Shown: piece after piece, positions 15,856 through 23,992 of the stretch
Numbering within the stretch: position 1 is the first letter of the stretch
Layout of the letters: the number at the start of each line of letters is the position of its first letter
Assembly (NCBI GenBank): GCA_900551015.1
Contig: URUI01000003.1
Span: 1-62,694, forward strand
From: an uncultured Collinsella sp.
Lineage (GTDB): Bacteria; Actinomycetota; Coriobacteriia; Coriobacteriales; Coriobacteriaceae
Direction of reading: 5' to 3'
Length of the DNA: 62,694 bases
Made by a program: the position numbers and the translations under genes
The notes under the pieces: model-generated
The model's database searches: none
Told to the model about the DNA's origin: nothing
Seen by the model: the letters and a program-made list of their open reading frames with translations, nothing else

Positions 15856-18800
15856 ATGCTGGATCTCAGAGTTATTTGCAAAAGGTACGTTACGCAGTCG
15901 TTTACGCAGGTAGCGCTCGACAGCGTAAGCCTGTCTTTTCGCGATAACGAGTTTGTAGCCATCCTGGGTCCCTCGGGTTCGGGTAAAACTACGATGCTCA
16001 ACGTCATTGGTGGACTCGACCATTTCGATTCCGGCGACCTGCTGATCGATGGCATCTCGACCAAGGATTTCAGCGACCGCGATTGGGATGCCTACAGAAA
16101 CAATCGCATTGGCTTTGTGTTTCAGAGCTACAACCTCATTCCGCACCAGAGCATTTTGGAAAACGTGGAGCTGGCGCTTACGCTCACGGGCGTGGGACAT
16201 GCCGAGCGCCGCCAGCGTGCGCGTAAGGCGCTCGAGACGGTTGGTCTGGGCGAGCACGTTGACAAACGCCCGAACCAGCTTTCGGGCGGGCAGATGCAGC
16301 GCGTGGCCATTGCCCGCGCCTTGATCAACGACCCCGAGATTGTGCTGGCTGACGAGCCGACCGGCGCCTTGGATTCAACGACGTCCGTGCAGGTTATGGA
16401 TTTGCTCAAGGACGTTGCGCGCGATCGTCTGGTCATCATGGTCACGCACAATCCCGAGCTGGCGTACCAGTACGCCACGCGCATCGTCAGCCTGGCGGAC
16501 GGCAAGGTCACCGACGATTCCGACCCCTTTGATGTGGCCACGGTCGCACATCGCGAGGCAAAACCCACGCGCAAAACCTCGATGAGCTTTATGACGGCGC
16601 TGGGGCTTTCTGCCCGAAACCTCATGACCAAGAAGGGCCGTACGGCCATGACTGCCTTTGCAGGTTCGATTGGCATTATTGGCATCGCGGCGATTCTGGC
16701 GCTCTCCAACGGCGTAAACGGCTACATCAAAAAGGTCGAGGAGGACACGCTCTCAAGCTACCCGCTTACGATTTCCAAACAAGATTACGACCTGTCGTCT
16801 ATGATGGGCGGACAGGGGGGCACGGATGAGGAGGCGTCCAAGGGCGAGGACTCGTCCGATGGCGCTACCGGCGGCAAGGCTCAGGGGACCGATAAGATCC
16901 CTGTGGTCACGGCCGTAAAGGACATGTTCGCAAGTGTTAAATCTAACGATATGACGAGCTTTAAGGCATGGCTTGACGACGGCGGCAACGGTATCGACAA
17001 AGAGGTCAACGCTATTCAGTATGGTTACGGCGTGACGCCGGTTGTCTATCGTTCGAGTAAGGGCGACGAGAAGCCCGTTCGCCTTGTTCCCAACGCTATG
17101 ACCGAGGCCATGAGCGGAGGCGCGAGCTCGGCGGCAACGGTGAGCATGGATTCCATGGGAACGTCGGTCTTTAACGAGATGATTGACGACCAGAGCCTGC
17201 TCGACAGCCAGTACGATGTCGTTGCCGGCCATTGGCCTACGTCCGCCAACGAGGCCGTGATGGTGCTTTCGAGCCGCGGAACGGTGGGCGACTACACGCT
17301 CTACAGCATCGGCGCGCTGGATATCGATGAGCTCAACGACCTGGTTAACAGTGCCATGACGGCCGACGGCAAGGTCAAGACGCCCAAGACCGGCAGCGAC
17401 TTTACCTACGACGATGCACTGTCCACGACGTTTAAGGTGTTGTCGCCGGCCGATGCCTATCGCAAAAACGAAGAGACCGGCATGTGGACTGACATGTCTG
17501 GCGACGCCGACTTTATGAAAGCCAAGGTTGCCGACGGTATTGACGTGCGCATTGTGGGCGTGGTGCGACCCAACGAGGCGGCAAACGCGAGCGCATTGTC
17601 CCCGGGCATTGCCTATACGCATGCGCTGACTCGCCAGCTTATGGAGCGTGCTGCCGATTCGCAAATCGTGCAGGAGCAGCTTGCCCACCCCGAGACGGAT
17701 GTCTTTACGGGCAAGTCTTTCGATGAACTGCAAGGCGAGGCCAAACAGGGCGTGGATTTGGGCAGCATGTTCGGTGTGGACGAAGCGGCGCTGAAGAGTG
17801 CGTTCTCGTTCGATACGTCGGCGCTCTCGGGTGCGGCCGGCGGTATAGACCTTTCTGGTATCGACTTGTCCGGGCTGGACCTTGACCTTTCGGGCGTTGG
17901 GAAGGACATCGACTTCAGCGACATCATGGCCAAAGCGCCGGCCCCAGATTTCTCGGGCATCTTTGACGGTCTGGAACTCACGCCCGAGCAGATGCAGCAG
18001 GTAGGAACGCTTGCCAACCAGCTGTTTGAGGGCTTCCTTCAGTCTGATCAGTTTAAGGCACTGTCGCCCGAAGATCTTAAGGACGCGTCAAAGCTTGCTG
18101 CCGCATTCTCGGCGTATCTTGAGCATGATGCCGCAGCTCGGCAAATCCTTGCCCAGCTCAAAGCGCTCGGCGGCGATGCCCTGGCCGAGCGCCTGCAACG
18201 GGCGATGACCGACTATGTGCAAAAGCAGCTGGCTCCGTATCTGCAGCAGGCTCTGGATCAGGTGATGCAGACAATTAGTGAGCAGATTGCGACAACGGTA
18301 TCGGCCCAGCTCAAGGCGGGCGCGGCGGGTCTCATGGGCCAGATGGCGACGCAGATGTCTTCGAGTTTTGCCAACCTGGCGAGCGCTATGCGTGTGGATG
18401 CGGGCGCCTTTGCTCGTGCCATCCACTTCAACATGGACGCCGAGGACCTGAGTTCGCTCATGATGAGCTATGCCAAGGCATCGAAGCTCACCTACGACAA
18501 CAATCTGACCACGTTGGGCTATGCGGACGAGGCGGACCCCATCTCGGTCAAGATTTTCCCGCGTGACTTTGAGGCCAAGGAGCGCGTTCTCGATCGCATC
18601 GATGCGTACAACAAACAGGTCAAAGCCGCTGGTCACGATGAGCAGGCAATCTCGTATACCGACTACATGGGCATCATCATGGGCTCGGTGACCGACATCG
18701 TGAACACCATCAGCTTGGTGCTCATCGCATTCGTGAGTATCAGTCTGGTGGTGAGCTCCATCATGATCGGCATCATCACCTACATCAGTGTGTTGGAGCG

Positions 18801-19110
18801 CAAAAAGGAGATTGGCATCCTGCGCGCGATCGGCGCGTCCAAGCGCAACGTGGCCAACGTGTTCAACGCCGAGACCTTTATCGAAGGCCTCATCGCCGGC
18901 GTCTTTGCCATTGTCGTCGTGGTGGCCGTGAGCTTTCCGGTTAATGCCTGGGCACTTGCCGCCAAGCAGGTACCCAATCTGATGAGCCTGCCCGTGCAGG
19001 ATGCGCTGGTGCTCATCGCGATTTCGGTGTTGCTGACGGTTGTCGCTGGCCTGCTGCCGGCCCGCAGCGCATCCAAGAAAGACCCCGTGGAGGCCCTACG
19101 TTCCGAATAA
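15856..19110 (+). CDS. Fused ABC exporter (MacB-like ATPase plus FtsX permease)
   Basis: 1,084 residues. The N-terminal LolD/MacB-type ATPase (about 1-230) has Walker A GPSGSGKTT at 38-46, signature LSGGQ and Walker B IVLADEPTGALD. TM1 is near 255-280; then comes an extracytoplasmic region of about 650 residues and three C-terminal TM helices of an FtsX domain (SISLVVSSIMIGIITYISV, RAIGASKRNV). MacB-type pumps work mechanically on periplasmic or extracellular substrates; Gram-positive forms often export peptides. The outer region has a short DLSG-rich repeat (GIDLSGLDLDLSG) and coiled-coil-prone helices. ATG 15856 is preferred over TTG 15847 because GAGAGG is 9 nt upstream. The stop codon lies inside a palindromic repeat. 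Confidence 0.9.
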   Translation: MLDLRVICKRYVTQSFTQVALDSVSLSFRDNEFVAILGPSGSGKTTMLNVIGGLDHFDSGDLLIDGISTKDFSDRDWDAYRNNRIGFVFQSYNLIPHQSILENVELALTLTGVGHAERRQRARKALETVGLGEHVDKRPNQLSGGQMQRVAIARALINDPEIVLADEPTGALDSTTSVQVMDLLKDVARDRLVIMVTHNPELAYQYATRIVSLADGKVTDDSDPFDVATVAHREAKPTRKTSMSFMTALGLSARNLMTKKGRTAMTAFAGSIGIIGIAAILALSNGVNGYIKKVEEDTLSSYPLTISKQDYDLSSMMGGQGGTDEEASKGEDSSDGATGGKAQGTDKIPVVTAVKDMFASVKSNDMTSFKAWLDDGGNGIDKEVNAIQYGYGVTPVVYRSSKGDEKPVRLVPNAMTEAMSGGASSAATVSMDSMGTSVFNEMIDDQSLLDSQYDVVAGHWPTSANEAVMVLSSRGTVGDYTLYSIGALDIDELNDLVNSAMTADGKVKTPKTGSDFTYDDALSTTFKVLSPADAYRKNEETGMWTDMSGDADFMKAKVADGIDVRIVGVVRPNEAANASALSPGIAYTHALTRQLMERAADSQIVQEQLAHPETDVFTGKSFDELQGEAKQGVDLGSMFGVDEAALKSAFSFDTSALSGAAGGIDLSGIDLSGLDLDLSGVGKDIDFSDIMAKAPAPDFSGIFDGLELTPEQMQQVGTLANQLFEGFLQSDQFKALSPEDLKDASKLAAAFSAYLEHDAAARQILAQLKALGGDALAERLQRAMTDYVQKQLAPYLQQALDQVMQTISEQIATTVSAQLKAGAAGLMGQMATQMSSSFANLASAMRVDAGAFARAIHFNMDAEDLSSLMMSYAKASKLTYDNNLTTLGYADEADPISVKIFPRDFEAKERVLDRIDAYNKQVKAAGHDEQAISYTDYMGIIMGSVTDIVNTISLVLIAFVSISLVVSSIMIGIITYISVLERKKEIGILRAIGASKRNVANVFNAETFIEGLIAGVFAIVVVVAVSFPVNAWALAAKQVPNLMSLPVQDALVLIAISVLLTVVAGLLPARSASKKDPVEALRSE

Positions 19111-19141
19111 TGTGACAAAGGGACAATCCCTTTGTCACATT
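19109..19141. repeat. GGGAC-core palindrome overlapping a stop codon
   Basis: 15-bp perfect arms AATGTGACAAAGGGA (19109-19123) and TCCCTTTGTCACATT (19127-19141). The first AA is part of the TAA stop of the ABC exporter gene. A separate GGGGGCCC/GGGCCCCC hairpin follows (19142-19178). Confidence 0.9.
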
Positions 19142-19220
19142 GGGGGCCCAATTACCGTTCGGCACGTTAAGGGCCCCCGCTCCCCGCTTAACACTTGACG
19201 GAGAATCTTCCTCTTTATAT

Positions 19221-19256
19221 ACCTATCGGTAGGCATATAGGTTGCATTGCCGATAG
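19221..19256. promoter_or_regulatory. Candidate TetR operator upstream of MFS gene 1
   Basis: ACCTATCGGTAGG (19221-19233) resembles the perfect palindrome at 21459-21476. CTATCGG (19223-19229) is also the inverse of CCGATAG (19250-19256). It sits 14-49 nt before the ATG, suitable for repression by the TetR protein encoded at 20754-21317. Confidence 0.55.
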
Positions 19257-19269
19257 AAACGGAGTAACC

Positions 19270-20550
19270 ATGACTCTCATCGCACCAGCCGAAAAGGACC
19301 GCCCCCGTGAGAGCGGCGCATTTGCTTGGATTGTCGTTATTGCGCTCGGTTTAATGTCTGCGGGAACAACCGGCACCTACAGCATCATTGCCGGCTCATT
19401 CATCGCTCCTGTATGTGAAGACCTGGGCTTTGACTACACTTCTTTCTCTTTCTATTTCACCGCGATTCTTCTTGGCCTTGCGCTTGGGCTTCCACTTTTG
19501 AGTCGTTTCATTCCAAAAGTAATCGGCAAACCATGGCATATTTGCGTTGAACTCGTCCTTATTGCCGCCGGCGCCGCAATGGCGTTCTATACCGAGGTCT
19601 GGATGTTCATCGTCTCCGCCGCAGTGATCGGCATCTGCTTTTCGTTCACAACGGGTGTCTGCATGTCCGATGTCATTGACCAATGGTTCAGTAAATCGTC
19701 TGGTCTTGCCATCGGCCTTGCGTGGGGCGTTAATTCTCTCTGCACGCTGCTATTGAGTCCTATCATTACACTGGTCATCGAGCAGCAAGGCTGGCGTACG
19801 GGTTACATCGTACTTGCGGCCGTTTCTGCAGCCATGATATTGCCCACAAGCGCATTTATCATTCGCCTTAAGCCCTCTGATCGCAATATGCTTCCGTACG
19901 GGGAGACCATCTCCGAAACCCATGAGAGCTGCAGCACCGATGAAAAGGAAGATGCCCCTTCGGGCATGGCGCTCCGCGATGCCGCGAAAACGCCGTCTTT
20001 TATTCTCTGCGCCCTTCTGCTCTGCGTGGCGCAACTCACCTGCTGCATGAACCAGCTGTTCCCGACCTATGCAAGCGAGGTCGGCTTCAATCCCATCGTG
20101 GGAAGCCTAATGGTTTCGGCGGCTTCGCTCTCCGATATTTTCCTAAATCCCTTCGTAGGCAAAACATGCGACAAGCTCGGTGCTATTAAAGCAACGGTCG
20201 CATGGACGGGAGCCAGCATTCTTTCATTCCTGCTTCTCATCTTTGGCGGAAGCAACGAGACCGTTTCCATTATCGCAGCCGGCGTAAACGACGTCATGTT
20301 CGCCATCGTTGGAACTGCAATGCCGATGATTCTCCTCTCGCTCTTCGGATCACGCGATTTTGGAAGGATCTATTCGATTATTTGCTCAGCGGGCTATGTT
20401 GTCGGAGCTTTCGGAATGCCAGTCATGATGAAGGTTTACGGTATGGCAGGGTCTTTCCAAGGAGTATTTGTCTTCTGTATCATCTGCAACCTTCTGATTG
20501 CGACATTTGCTTTAGTTTCCGGTCTCCTCAATAAGACTACCGCGAAATAA
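19270..20550 (+). CDS. MFS transporter (OFA-like), paralogue 1
   Basis: 426-residue, 12-TM major facilitator. Start ATG 19270 with GGAG 5 nt upstream. Sequence blocks AWIVVIALGLMSAGTTGTYS, MSDVIDQWF, GLAIGLAW and GSRDFGRIYSIICSAGY recur almost unchanged in the carrier at 23993-25258, so the two are recent paralogues. They resemble oxalate/formate-antiporter-like MFS proteins; the substrate is unknown. Codon usage differs from the neighbours: many T- and A-ending codons compared with paralogue 2, suggesting a different origin or expression level. Operator-like sequence upstream and a strong terminator downstream make it a separate unit of the TetR regulon. Confidence 0.88.
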   Translation: MTLIAPAEKDRPRESGAFAWIVVIALGLMSAGTTGTYSIIAGSFIAPVCEDLGFDYTSFSFYFTAILLGLALGLPLLSRFIPKVIGKPWHICVELVLIAAGAAMAFYTEVWMFIVSAAVIGICFSFTTGVCMSDVIDQWFSKSSGLAIGLAWGVNSLCTLLLSPIITLVIEQQGWRTGYIVLAAVSAAMILPTSAFIIRLKPSDRNMLPYGETISETHESCSTDEKEDAPSGMALRDAAKTPSFILCALLLCVAQLTCCMNQLFPTYASEVGFNPIVGSLMVSAASLSDIFLNPFVGKTCDKLGAIKATVAWTGASILSFLLLIFGGSNETVSIIAAGVNDVMFAIVGTAMPMILLSLFGSRDFGRIYSIICSAGYVVGAFGMPVMMKVYGMAGSFQGVFVFCIICNLLIATFALVSGLLNKTTAK

Positions 20551-20604
20551 CCTGACCAACGAACTGCCCTTCAGCCCTGTCATTTGTCTCTGCAAGTTAC
20601 AACG

Positions 20605-20647
20605 AAATTGGGGCCGATTCCAACATAGCTGGAATCGGCCCCAATTT
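20605..20647 (+). terminator. Long-stem terminator
   Basis: 18-bp perfect stem AAATTGGGGCCGATTCCA (20605-20622) with TGGAATCGGCCCCAATTT (20630-20647), followed by TCTATTC. It serves the MFS gene and, from the other side, the convergent TetR gene. Confidence 0.88.
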
Positions 20648-20753
20648 CTATTCAACAACTTTTTGCAATCATCGCGAACACGGGTTTCGAACCATTCCGC
20701 GACCCCGGAAGTCGTCGCATCGCGCTTGCCAAGGTGCTTCTGTTATTACGCGC

Positions 20754-21317
20754 CTATTTAAACATGAGTTCGACGACCCCTGCCCAAACAGCCTTTTCAT
20801 CGATGTCTTCATCTTGGGCAACGGTATTGCTCGCTCCCTCAAGTACGGTGTAAAGAATCTGCACGTACAGCATGACGTCTGTTTCATCGGAAAACGCGCC
20901 AATTTCTAGGCCATGGAGAAGGATGTCTTTAAGCGCGTGCATAGTTCGGTTGATCGCCGTTGCCTGACGTTCCTGAACTGCAGGGATTCGATTTGCCTGA
21001 ATACTGACCTCGGCCAGCACGCGACGGCGCTTTTCATCACTACGATAGCCACCTATAACCGAATTGCCGAGCTCGATAAGCGCCGCCTTGAATCCGTCCC
21101 TATCGACTATTAGCGAGTAGTCGCGCTGATAGTCGATAGTCGGAAACATACTATCTAAGAGCGTGGTGAAAATATCCTCTTTAGAGGGAAAGTAGTAGTA
21201 CACCGATGGCTTGGATATGCCGACACGGTCGCAGATTTTTCCAATGGACGCCTTGTCGTAACCGACTTCTGCCACAAGATCATACATTGCGTCCAATATT
21301 TTTCCCTTTGTGCTCAC
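20754..21317 (-). CDS. TetR-family transcriptional regulator
   Basis: 187 residues. The N-terminal helix-turn-helix is typical (KILDAMYDLVAEVGYDKAS, ICDRVGISKPSVYYYFPSKE), followed by a helical ligand domain. GTG start 21317 with GGAGAAG upstream. It lies between the two arms of the cluster: convergent with MFS gene 1 and divergent from the deiminase operon. The 239-bp divergent gap holds a perfect operator-like palindrome, and a related half-site lies before MFS gene 1. It is therefore likely the repressor of the whole 19.2-25.3 kb regulon, with the ligand being the imported substrate or an intermediate. Confidence 0.9.
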   Translation of the reverse strand: MSTKGKILDAMYDLVAEVGYDKASIGKICDRVGISKPSVYYYFPSKEDIFTTLLDSMFPTIDYQRDYSLIVDRDGFKAALIELGNSVIGGYRSDEKRRRVLAEVSIQANRIPAVQERQATAINRTMHALKDILLHGLEIGAFSDETDVMLYVQILYTVLEGASNTVAQDEDIDEKAVWAGVVELMFK

Positions 21318-21419
21318 GCTTCACTTCTCCATTGCAAATCACTTCCGCATTGCCAACATTATTAAGAATGGCAACGGAACATCAATTCGTGTCCAAACAC
21401 GACCACTATAAACGGTGAA

Positions 21420-21429
21420 CGGTAGGTAT
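21420..21429. promoter_or_regulatory. Upstream half-site of the TetR operator
   Basis: CGGTAGGTAT repeats the right half of the palindrome at 21459-21476, 49 bp away. Confidence 0.5.
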
Positions 21430-21458
21430 CGACAGGCGAATGGCAATTATACAAAATC

Positions 21459-21476
21459 ACCTACCGAACGGTAGGT
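21459..21476. promoter_or_regulatory. TetR operator palindrome
   Basis: ACCTACCGAACGGTAGGT is a perfect 8-bp dyad around AA, 80 bp upstream of the deiminase ATG and next to TATAG/TAGTACTATAG that can serve as -10. Length and symmetry are typical for TetR dimers. Confidence 0.75.
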
Positions 21477-21556
21477 ATAGTAGTACTATAGCTGGTGTAA
21501 CCCAGCTATCGTCGCGGCCGGACAGCATTGCGGGAAACCCGACGGAAGGACCAACC

Positions 21557-22795
21557 ATGTACGAGAACTATCGTATGCCGGGCGAGTTTGAGAAGCGCTC
21601 CAACGTCTATGTGACATGGCTTCCCGATTACATTCGCGCAGAGGGCTTCGATAATCGCCAGCCCTGCGTTGACGTAATTAAAGCTTTGCTTGAGTACGGC
21701 GACGTTACGGTCAACCTCAACTGTGGCACCCCCGGCTCCTACGAGGAAGCCTGCTCGCGCCTTAAAGAGGAAGGGGTGGATCTCGACCGTATCCAGATTA
21801 CGCAGTTCGAAGACTCCAACTTCTACGTTCGCGACAACGGCCCCAGCATCATGGTCGACGACGAAGGCCATTCCTATATGGTCAACCCCGCTTGGACCTA
21901 TTACGGCGTGTGGGACAAGAACTCCCCAGAGTGCCAGTCCGCACGCAGGGCGGCTGTTCACATGGCGGTTGCGCTCGGGTGCTTCGATATCGTCAATTCC
22001 GAAATGGTTTCGGAGGGCGGCGACCGCGAGTTTGACGGTCACGGCACCCTGATCGCCATCGAGGACACGGAATGTCGCAAGCGCAACCCCGAGTTCTCAA
22101 AGGAGGAAGTGGAGGCCGAGTACAAGCGTATCTACAACCTCAACAAGGTTATATGGCTGCCGCAGCCTATGCTTGAGGACGACGACTATCGGCTGGGCAT
22201 CCTCGACGAGAAGGAAGATGGAACTCCTGTCTTCGGCATGGGCTTCGCCGCCCACATCGATGAGATGTGCCGCTTTATCACCCCGAACAAGATTCTTCTT
22301 GCCGAGGTATCCGATGAGGAGGCCGCCTCGAGCAAGGCGGGTGCGGAGTCGCGTCGTCGCATCGACGCCGCCTACGAGATCCTGCGCGCCGAGACGGACT
22401 GGGAGGGCAAGCCCTTCGAAATCGTCCGCATGCCCACTGCCGAGCCGATCGAGGTTGTCATCGCCCCCGGCGATGAGGACTACGAGCTGTATAAGAGCTT
22501 CATTGACGAAATGGGCGGCAAGTTCATGGATGGCACCCCTTGGCCCGAAGGCCCCGTTCACTTTTATGCCGCAGCAAGCTACTGCAACTTCCTCATCTGC
22601 AACGGCGTCGTTCTTGGCCAGCGTTATTACCACGAAGGCATGAGCGAAGTCGTGAAGGAGAAGGATGAGCAGGCCAAGGCGGTTCTTGAGAGCTGCTTCC
22701 CCGATCGCAAGGTCATCATGATCGACTCTCTCGCGCTTAACCTGTCCGGCGGCGGCGTGCACTGCTGGACCAAGGACGTGGCCGCCAGCTGCTAG
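21557..22795 (+). CDS. Agmatine-deiminase-family enzyme (PAD_porph), divergent
   Basis: 412-residue guanidino-group hydrolase. It follows the agmatine deiminase layout: MPGEFEKRSNVYVTWLP at the start, NFYVRDNGP (family SDxWxRDxGP), EGGDREFDGHGT (EGGxxxxDGxGT), AAHIDEMCRF (catalytic His-Asp) and SGGGVHCWT with the nucleophilic Cys near 402. The Trp that stacks on agmatine is replaced (FYVRD), and the loop before the His differs, so the substrate may be another guanidino compound. Reaction expected: R-guanidine + water to R-urea + ammonia. Start ATG 21557 with GGAAGGA upstream; the open frame extending to 21440 contains the operator and is not used. First gene of the operon with a transcarbamylase and MFS gene 2. 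Confidence 0.85.
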   Translation: MYENYRMPGEFEKRSNVYVTWLPDYIRAEGFDNRQPCVDVIKALLEYGDVTVNLNCGTPGSYEEACSRLKEEGVDLDRIQITQFEDSNFYVRDNGPSIMVDDEGHSYMVNPAWTYYGVWDKNSPECQSARRAAVHMAVALGCFDIVNSEMVSEGGDREFDGHGTLIAIEDTECRKRNPEFSKEEVEAEYKRIYNLNKVIWLPQPMLEDDDYRLGILDEKEDGTPVFGMGFAAHIDEMCRFITPNKILLAEVSDEEAASSKAGAESRRRIDAAYEILRAETDWEGKPFEIVRMPTAEPIEVVIAPGDEDYELYKSFIDEMGGKFMDGTPWPEGPVHFYAAASYCNFLICNGVVLGQRYYHEGMSEVVKEKDEQAKAVLESCFPDRKVIMIDSLALNLSGGGVHCWTKDVAASC

Positions 22796-22842
22796 CAAGT
22801 TCTTAAACTTGCGCTGCCTGATCAAAGCGCCACAGTTACAGT

Positions 22843-22872
22843 CCCCGAGGGATATCCGTGTTTCCCTCGGGG
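22843..22872 (+). promoter_or_regulatory. Hairpin between deiminase and transcarbamylase genes
   Basis: CCCCGAGGGA (22843-22852) pairs with TCCCTCGGGG (22863-22872) in the 121-bp spacer. No U-tract, so more likely an mRNA-stabilising or processing site than a full terminator. Confidence 0.6.
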
Positions 22873-22916
22873 GCACATTCGACACTTACCCATCAAACAA
22901 TTGAAAGGAAATAGGC

Positions 22917-23981
22917 ATGAATAACAGCCTTCGCGGTCGCGACTACCTCAACATCCACGATCTTTCCTCTGAGGATTTCCGTTACCTCATCGATCTTGCC
23001 TGGAACCTCAAGGCCCAGAAAAAGTCCGGTGTCGACCAGCGTTACTTCCCCGGCAAGAACGTTCTCGCCAACTTTGAGTGGGGCTCGACCCGCACTCGCT
23101 GCGCCTTTGAGACCTCTTGCAACGACCTGGGCATGGGCTTCACCTATCTGACCAACTCCCACATGGGTGATTGCGAGACCATCGAGGATGCCATGCGCGT
23201 CTTCAACGGCATGTATGATCTCATTGTCTATCGTGCACAAAAGGACGAGCAGTTCCTCTATGATGTCGCCGACTTGGTCGATATTCCAGTCATCAATGCC
23301 CTCACCCTCGGCGATCACCCGACCCAGATGCTCGCTGACGCTCTCACGATGGAGGAGCAGTGGGGTGGCCTGCGCACGAGCCGTGGCAAGAAGATGGCCT
23401 TCGTTGGCAACTGCGCCGGCGCCCCCGTGTGGTATGGCCGTCTGTGCGCGATGCTCGACATGGACTTCCTCGCTATCGGCCCCGACGACCTCCGTCACCA
23501 GATGTGCAAGGAAATGATCGAGGAGGTCGAGGCCTGCTACGCCAAGTACGCGCCCAACAGGACCTTCACCATCACCTCTGACCTTGATGCTCTGGACGGT
23601 GTCGACGTAATCGTTACCGAGGAGTGGCGCTACATCAACCCCGAGTGCGGCGATGAGGTTCTGGACCCCGACGACTACAACTCTTGGCTTGGCGACGCCG
23701 AGTCCCTGTACCCCTATCGCGTCACCAGTGAGCTGTGCAAGCGCACCAACAACCCCGACATCTTCTGCATGCACGAGCTCCCCTCTGTTCACAACGCAAA
23801 TCACCGCGTTGGCAAGATGTTGCTCGACCAGTGCGAGAACGACCTGCATCGTGAAATCATCACCGAGGGCTTTGAGATTGCGGACGAGTGCTTTGAGGCC
23901 AACGCGTCGGTCATCTTCCGTGAGGCAGAGAACCGTCAGCACACCATCAAGGCCGTTATGTGCGCCCTTCTGGGTCTCTAG
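22917..23981 (+). CDS. Ornithine/putrescine carbamoyltransferase-like protein, divergent
   Basis: 354 residues of the ATCase/OTCase fold. Carbamoyl-phosphate residues are intact: STRTRCAFE near 57-65 and DHPTQMLAD near 124. The second-substrate side is unusual: the HCLP motif of ornithine- and putrescine-carbamoyltransferases reads HELP (CMHELPSVH), and the ornithine DxWxSMG loop is replaced by VTEEWRYINPE. The enzyme therefore probably transfers or removes a carbamoyl group on a different amine. After the deiminase it would phosphorolyse the ureido product to carbamoyl phosphate and amine. No carbamate kinase lies in the window. Ribosome binding site GAAAGGAA. Next gene 11 nt downstream. Confidence 0.82.
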   Translation: MNNSLRGRDYLNIHDLSSEDFRYLIDLAWNLKAQKKSGVDQRYFPGKNVLANFEWGSTRTRCAFETSCNDLGMGFTYLTNSHMGDCETIEDAMRVFNGMYDLIVYRAQKDEQFLYDVADLVDIPVINALTLGDHPTQMLADALTMEEQWGGLRTSRGKKMAFVGNCAGAPVWYGRLCAMLDMDFLAIGPDDLRHQMCKEMIEEVEACYAKYAPNRTFTITSDLDALDGVDVIVTEEWRYINPECGDEVLDPDDYNSWLGDAESLYPYRVTSELCKRTNNPDIFCMHELPSVHNANHRVGKMLLDQCENDLHREIITEGFEIADECFEANASVIFREAENRQHTIKAVMCALLGL

Positions 23982-23992
23982 GAGCTGTATCA

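Noticed and set aside
20670..20720. tRNA-like GGTTCGAAACC on the minus strand
   Set aside because: No acceptor, D or anticodon stem can be formed around it.
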